Positions 19,501 to 21,733 of a DNA stretch of 21,733 nucleotides are shown here, piece after piece. Under the pieces are notes generated by a model. The model was not told the origin of the DNA. It ran no database searches and saw only the letters and a program-made list of their open reading frames with translations. How positions within the stretch are numbered: the stretch's first letter is position 1; each line of letters starts with the position of its first letter. The stretch lies in contig JAIPMN010003522.1 of NCBI GenBank assembly GCA_020650975.1, positions 2,642 to 24,374 of the forward strand, in the 5' to 3' direction. The translations under genes and the position numbers were made by a program. The DNA is from Apostichopus californicus (Eukaryota > Echinodermata > Holothuroidea > Aspidochirotida > Stichopodidae).

Positions 19501-21733
19501 TGGCGCACGGTTAGGATAGGGATCGTTACGTAACTGAAAATATTTGCGAAAAGTCGACGGAGCATTATCATGGGTTTTCCCCCCTTTATTATTATTATAC
19601 TTATTTTTTCAATTAAATAACTTTCATTAACAGAGGATAACTTCGGTAAGCAGATTCATATCTTCCTTGACACAATAGCAACACATTATTTCTTCAGTGA
19701 AATTTAGGATGGGCCGTAGACGGAAATACGACCGATGTAATACAAGATAGCCTGCAATAATGGTCAGAAAGTCACCATGCCTGCTGCACGAACCTTACCA
19801 GGTTCCTACCAGCTGTGTCCTGTATGCGGAACCAGGTGTCAGTGACCCGGACTTATCTACCCCATTCTTGTATAGCTTCATTCCAGCTTATAAGATAGCA
19901 ATGTCGCAACCGATTATAAACATCGCGGATTTTGACCAAGTTCAAGATAAGATAAAGATTGCACTATACAACATGTGTTTATAATATGTCATTATACACT
20001 GTACTAATAAGCATGGTCATTAATGGCCAGCTGCGTTGTTTGAGCTTGTGTATTAATTGTGTCAAAGGGCGTAGGAACCGGGGGGGGGGGCTGGGGAGCG
20101 CCAGCCCCCCAGTGAAAAATATGGTGGGGCGGAAGTATCATTCCGCCCCCCGCTCCGCAAGTCAGCATTCCGCCCCCCCCCCGCTCCGCAAGTCAGAAAA
20201 CCCCTTTTTCATTTCCAAATGAGAAAAAAATCTCATTTGGAGTACCAAATTGCATCTAAGGCCAGGTGAAAATTCAAAATTATTTACAAAATGGAGTGGG
20301 TGTTGAAGTGTGCTATATTGCACCAAATTGCATCTGAGGCCACCTGGAAATGCAAAAAAAATCCAAAGGCCGACCATCAGTCTTCAGCCCCCCCCCCTCC
20401 CACTCAAAAGTACCTTCCTACGCCATTGATTGTGTCCGCGTTACAGAAGCAATTGGAATCATTGACATTTAACTGTATGGAAATTTACACTGTCGATGGC
20501 CCCAAACACATGTTTAATGGGAGAGTGTGTGAGGGCTGAAGTCTGACCAATGTTCAGTGATTTTGTAAAGTACCGCCAATGTTGATACAACGCCCTCGTA
20601 GATTTAGTGAGTCTAGTCTTAAATCATTTTTATGACGATTATTAAAGGACCATCCTCCCACCCCCTACCCCCTCCCCGACCAACCCACCCACCACATTTT
20701 CGAAGACCCTGCACGTAAATATGTACTTCGGCATGGTTTTTTTTTTTCATTTTCATTTTTTCTTTTGAACAGGTTATGAAAAATGCGCAAAGGTAGATTT
20801 CCAACCGGAACACGCAATGTCATTAGTAGCTCTCGCCGTTTACATGTCATCCGGTGACGTCATCCTACGTCAGAGACTCCAAGCTGCTACTGGAATATAC
20901 ACAGGTACCTGGGATTCAAACGAGGGGAATTATCCGAGAGCAAAATCAGGTGGTATGTATATTTATATATAATTATATATATAATTTTTTTATATTATCA
21001 TTATTTATATATTATTCTATATATTATTTATCGTTAAACCATTGTGATCTCGTAACCTATAGCTTGAACAAAGTAAATTAAACGTAAAATAGTTCAGTTT
21101 TATTAATGGGATATCTTCAGAAATATTTGCCTGTCCTATATTAAATGGGATTTACATGTTTCACACGGACAAAACAGAGAGTCACAGACAACAATAATGT
21201 AACAAACAAATAATTAGTGTAACAATACGTGGTTATGATCAACATTACATCGGAGATATGAACTAAACCAAAGTATTGGTAAGTTAACGATGACATCACA
21301 GTGTCGTGACCACATACAGGAGGGACAAAATGCCGTGTGAACCCAGGCCTCGGATATATTAAATAATTGCATTATAATACTAGCTATATGATGGATACAA
21401 GGGAAACCTTTGGGCATTTGGTATCAGACGTCCCCCCCCCCCCCGTCTTCACAAAACATTTAGTGGACCCTAATCCCTCAGTAGTGGAGGCCGATGCTAA
21501 GCCACGTGAACTATGTAGATAATGTAGATTAGTAGTCACGGCGGATGCGGTGAATTTGACACTGATACGCCGTCAGATGTATTTGAGTATTAAAATTAGT
21601 TATCAATTCATTCTCTCTTTTCTAGTCTTCCTCGGTTCCACTGTTGACTATAAGCTCGGCAGGACAGTTTTCGCCAAAACACAGATAGCTCAGCCGGAGC
21701 ATATAGTAACTTTTGAAGGTGGAGCTCTACTGG
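16216..21733 (+). CDS. Divergent WSCD-like sulfotransferase paralogue, 3' end outside window
   Basis: Same layout and orientation as the upstream gene. Visible exons 16216-16588, 20773-20952 and 21626 to the window end; both junctions are phase 1. Residues 14-31 form a membrane anchor (LPIVSVLGCISCLYIL), then a long Pro/Val/Ala-rich stem (about 80-115) that replaces the acidic stem of gene 1. Residues 140-170 (MSLVALA, then AATGIYTG) match the family, but the loop that should read like SFPRSGNTW is VYMSSGDVI: only the central Ser-Gly is kept, the catalytic basic residue is Ser and the Asn-Thr-Trp is gone. GRTVFAKT (196-203) matches the VCVKTH strand, with Gln for His. ATG is preceded by an in-frame TAA at 16198. 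All visible exons are open, so it is not an obvious pseudogene; whether the enzyme is active is doubtful. The 3'-phosphate motif lies outside the window. Confidence 0.82.
17020..17760. repeat. Degenerate satellite-like tandem, period about 155-190 bp, in intron 1 of gene 2
   Basis: Related blocks start near 17030, 17186, 17367, 17558 and 17743, sharing ACGTGCGACA-type, TTGGCTGTATACA-type and GATATTATAATAACTA-type segments. A shorter near-exact pair, AGAGTTATAACTACAATGAC (within 17440-17489 and 17500-17549), lies inside, with a third diverged copy near 17690. Confidence 0.6.
18269..18655. mobile_element. hAT-like non-autonomous element (387 bp) with 8-bp target duplication
   Basis: Perfect 12-bp terminal inverted repeats CAGTGGCGGAGC (18269-18280 and complement at 18644-18655), weaker inverted similarity for about 25 bp more (TCAGAGGGG blocks), and direct flanks CGGACATG at 18261-18268 and 18656-18663. 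An 8-bp duplication and CAGTGGCG-type ends are the hAT signature. No coding capacity. It sits in intron 1 of sulfotransferase gene 2. Confidence 0.92.
19087..19574 (-). mobile_element. 5'-truncated LINE, end of reverse-transcriptase ORF and 3' tail
   Basis: Read on minus, about 19550-19418 encodes LRNDPYPNRAPNHVFVPYF followed shortly by LGIRYVGVKLWNSLP, the conserved segment after the RT domain in many non-LTR elements. After a frameshift, TLNTFKKRLKEYLL follows and a stop. A 3'UTR and a GAATT-repeat tail end near 19087. No RT catalytic core is present. Inserted antisense in intron 1 of gene 2. Confidence 0.8.
20064..20428. mobile_element. Second hAT-like non-autonomous element (365 bp) with 8-bp target duplication
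   Basis: Inverted GGCGTAGGAA at 20068-20077 and its complement at 20415-20424, each four bases inside the ends, with direct flanks ATTGTGTC at 20056-20063 and 20429-20436. Internally it holds two copies of a CATTCCGCCCC and CGCTCCGCAAGTCAG unit (about 20140-20198) and two copies of ACCAAATTGCATCT followed by AGGCCA. C/G runs lie near both ends. Confidence 0.85.
20773..20952 (+). CDS. Sulfotransferase gene 2, exon 2: altered cofactor-loop exon
   Basis: It follows a long T tract ending GAACAG and ends at GGTG/GTATGT (an in-frame alternative donor lies three bases earlier). Aligns along its length with exon 3 of gene 1, including a stem Cys (Cys129 against Cys122), VALA and the helix after the loop, but not across the loop itself. 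Confidence 0.82.
20953..21625 (+). other. Intron 2 of sulfotransferase gene 2
   Basis: Starts with an AT-rich low-complexity stretch (20955-21025), contains a C run at 21432-21444 and ends in a pyrimidine tract CTCTCTTTTCTAG. No coding signal seen. Confidence 0.7.
21626..21733 (+). CDS. Sulfotransferase gene 2, exon 3 (partial): strand before 3'-phosphate site
   Basis: Encodes FLGSTVDYKLGRTVFAKT and then IVTFEGGALL, aligned with TGVCVKTH and VELFTDGAILL of gene 1. The window ends one step before the expected RNP motif, so the 3'-phosphate site cannot be judged. Confidence 0.8.

Noticed and set aside
19760-19984. 74-residue plus frame next to the LINE fragment
   Set aside because: No recognisable domain, no splice support, and it lies in an intron of gene 2.

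Overview
The window is animal nuclear DNA. It has GT-AG spliced genes with long introns, tRNA-derived SINE, LINE and hAT-type elements, minisatellites inside introns, and AT-rich sequence between genes. The short palindrome TAGGCCTA and variants recur (near 5748, 8467, 16625, 16667, 16995, 17242). That motif and the gene content suggest a marine invertebrate deuterostome, most likely an echinoderm. The organism call is inference only.

Layout: 1-104 is an unbroken C homopolymer. 175-1072 (minus strand) holds a phase-consistent three-exon model for a small secreted, strongly cationic protein that I do not recognise. 711-884 is a foldback element with hammerhead-ribozyme-like cores. 1073-8008 has no confident gene; it contains a 640-bp trinucleotide array (3111-3750), a promoter-like TATA/donor cluster (about 4332-4390), one weak minus-strand exon candidate (4635-4753) and a tRNA-derived SINE (4962-5275).

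8142-12203 is a complete five-exon gene for a type II membrane sulfotransferase of the WSCD-like family. It has an intact PAPS 5'-phosphosulfate loop (SFPRSGNTW) and 3'-phosphate motif (RNPYFSLVS). Introns 1 and 2 are largely made of two unrelated minisatellites. Just past the stop codon, the end of the last exon has been tandemly copied twice more and has decayed.

12561-16215 is gene-poor. 16216 to the window end is a second gene in the same orientation, with the same layout and intron phases, cut off by the window edge. Its exon matching the PAPS-binding exon is open and correctly spliced, but the loop is rewritten (VYMSSGDVI), so the product may be a non-canonical or catalytically dead sulfotransferase. 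Its first intron carries two short hAT-like elements, each with a perfect 8-bp target duplication, a truncated antisense LINE and a degenerate satellite-like block.

The two sulfotransferase genes look like tandem paralogues acting in the Golgi on glycans. The first keeps the motifs expected of an active enzyme; the second keeps the fold outline but not the cofactor loop.
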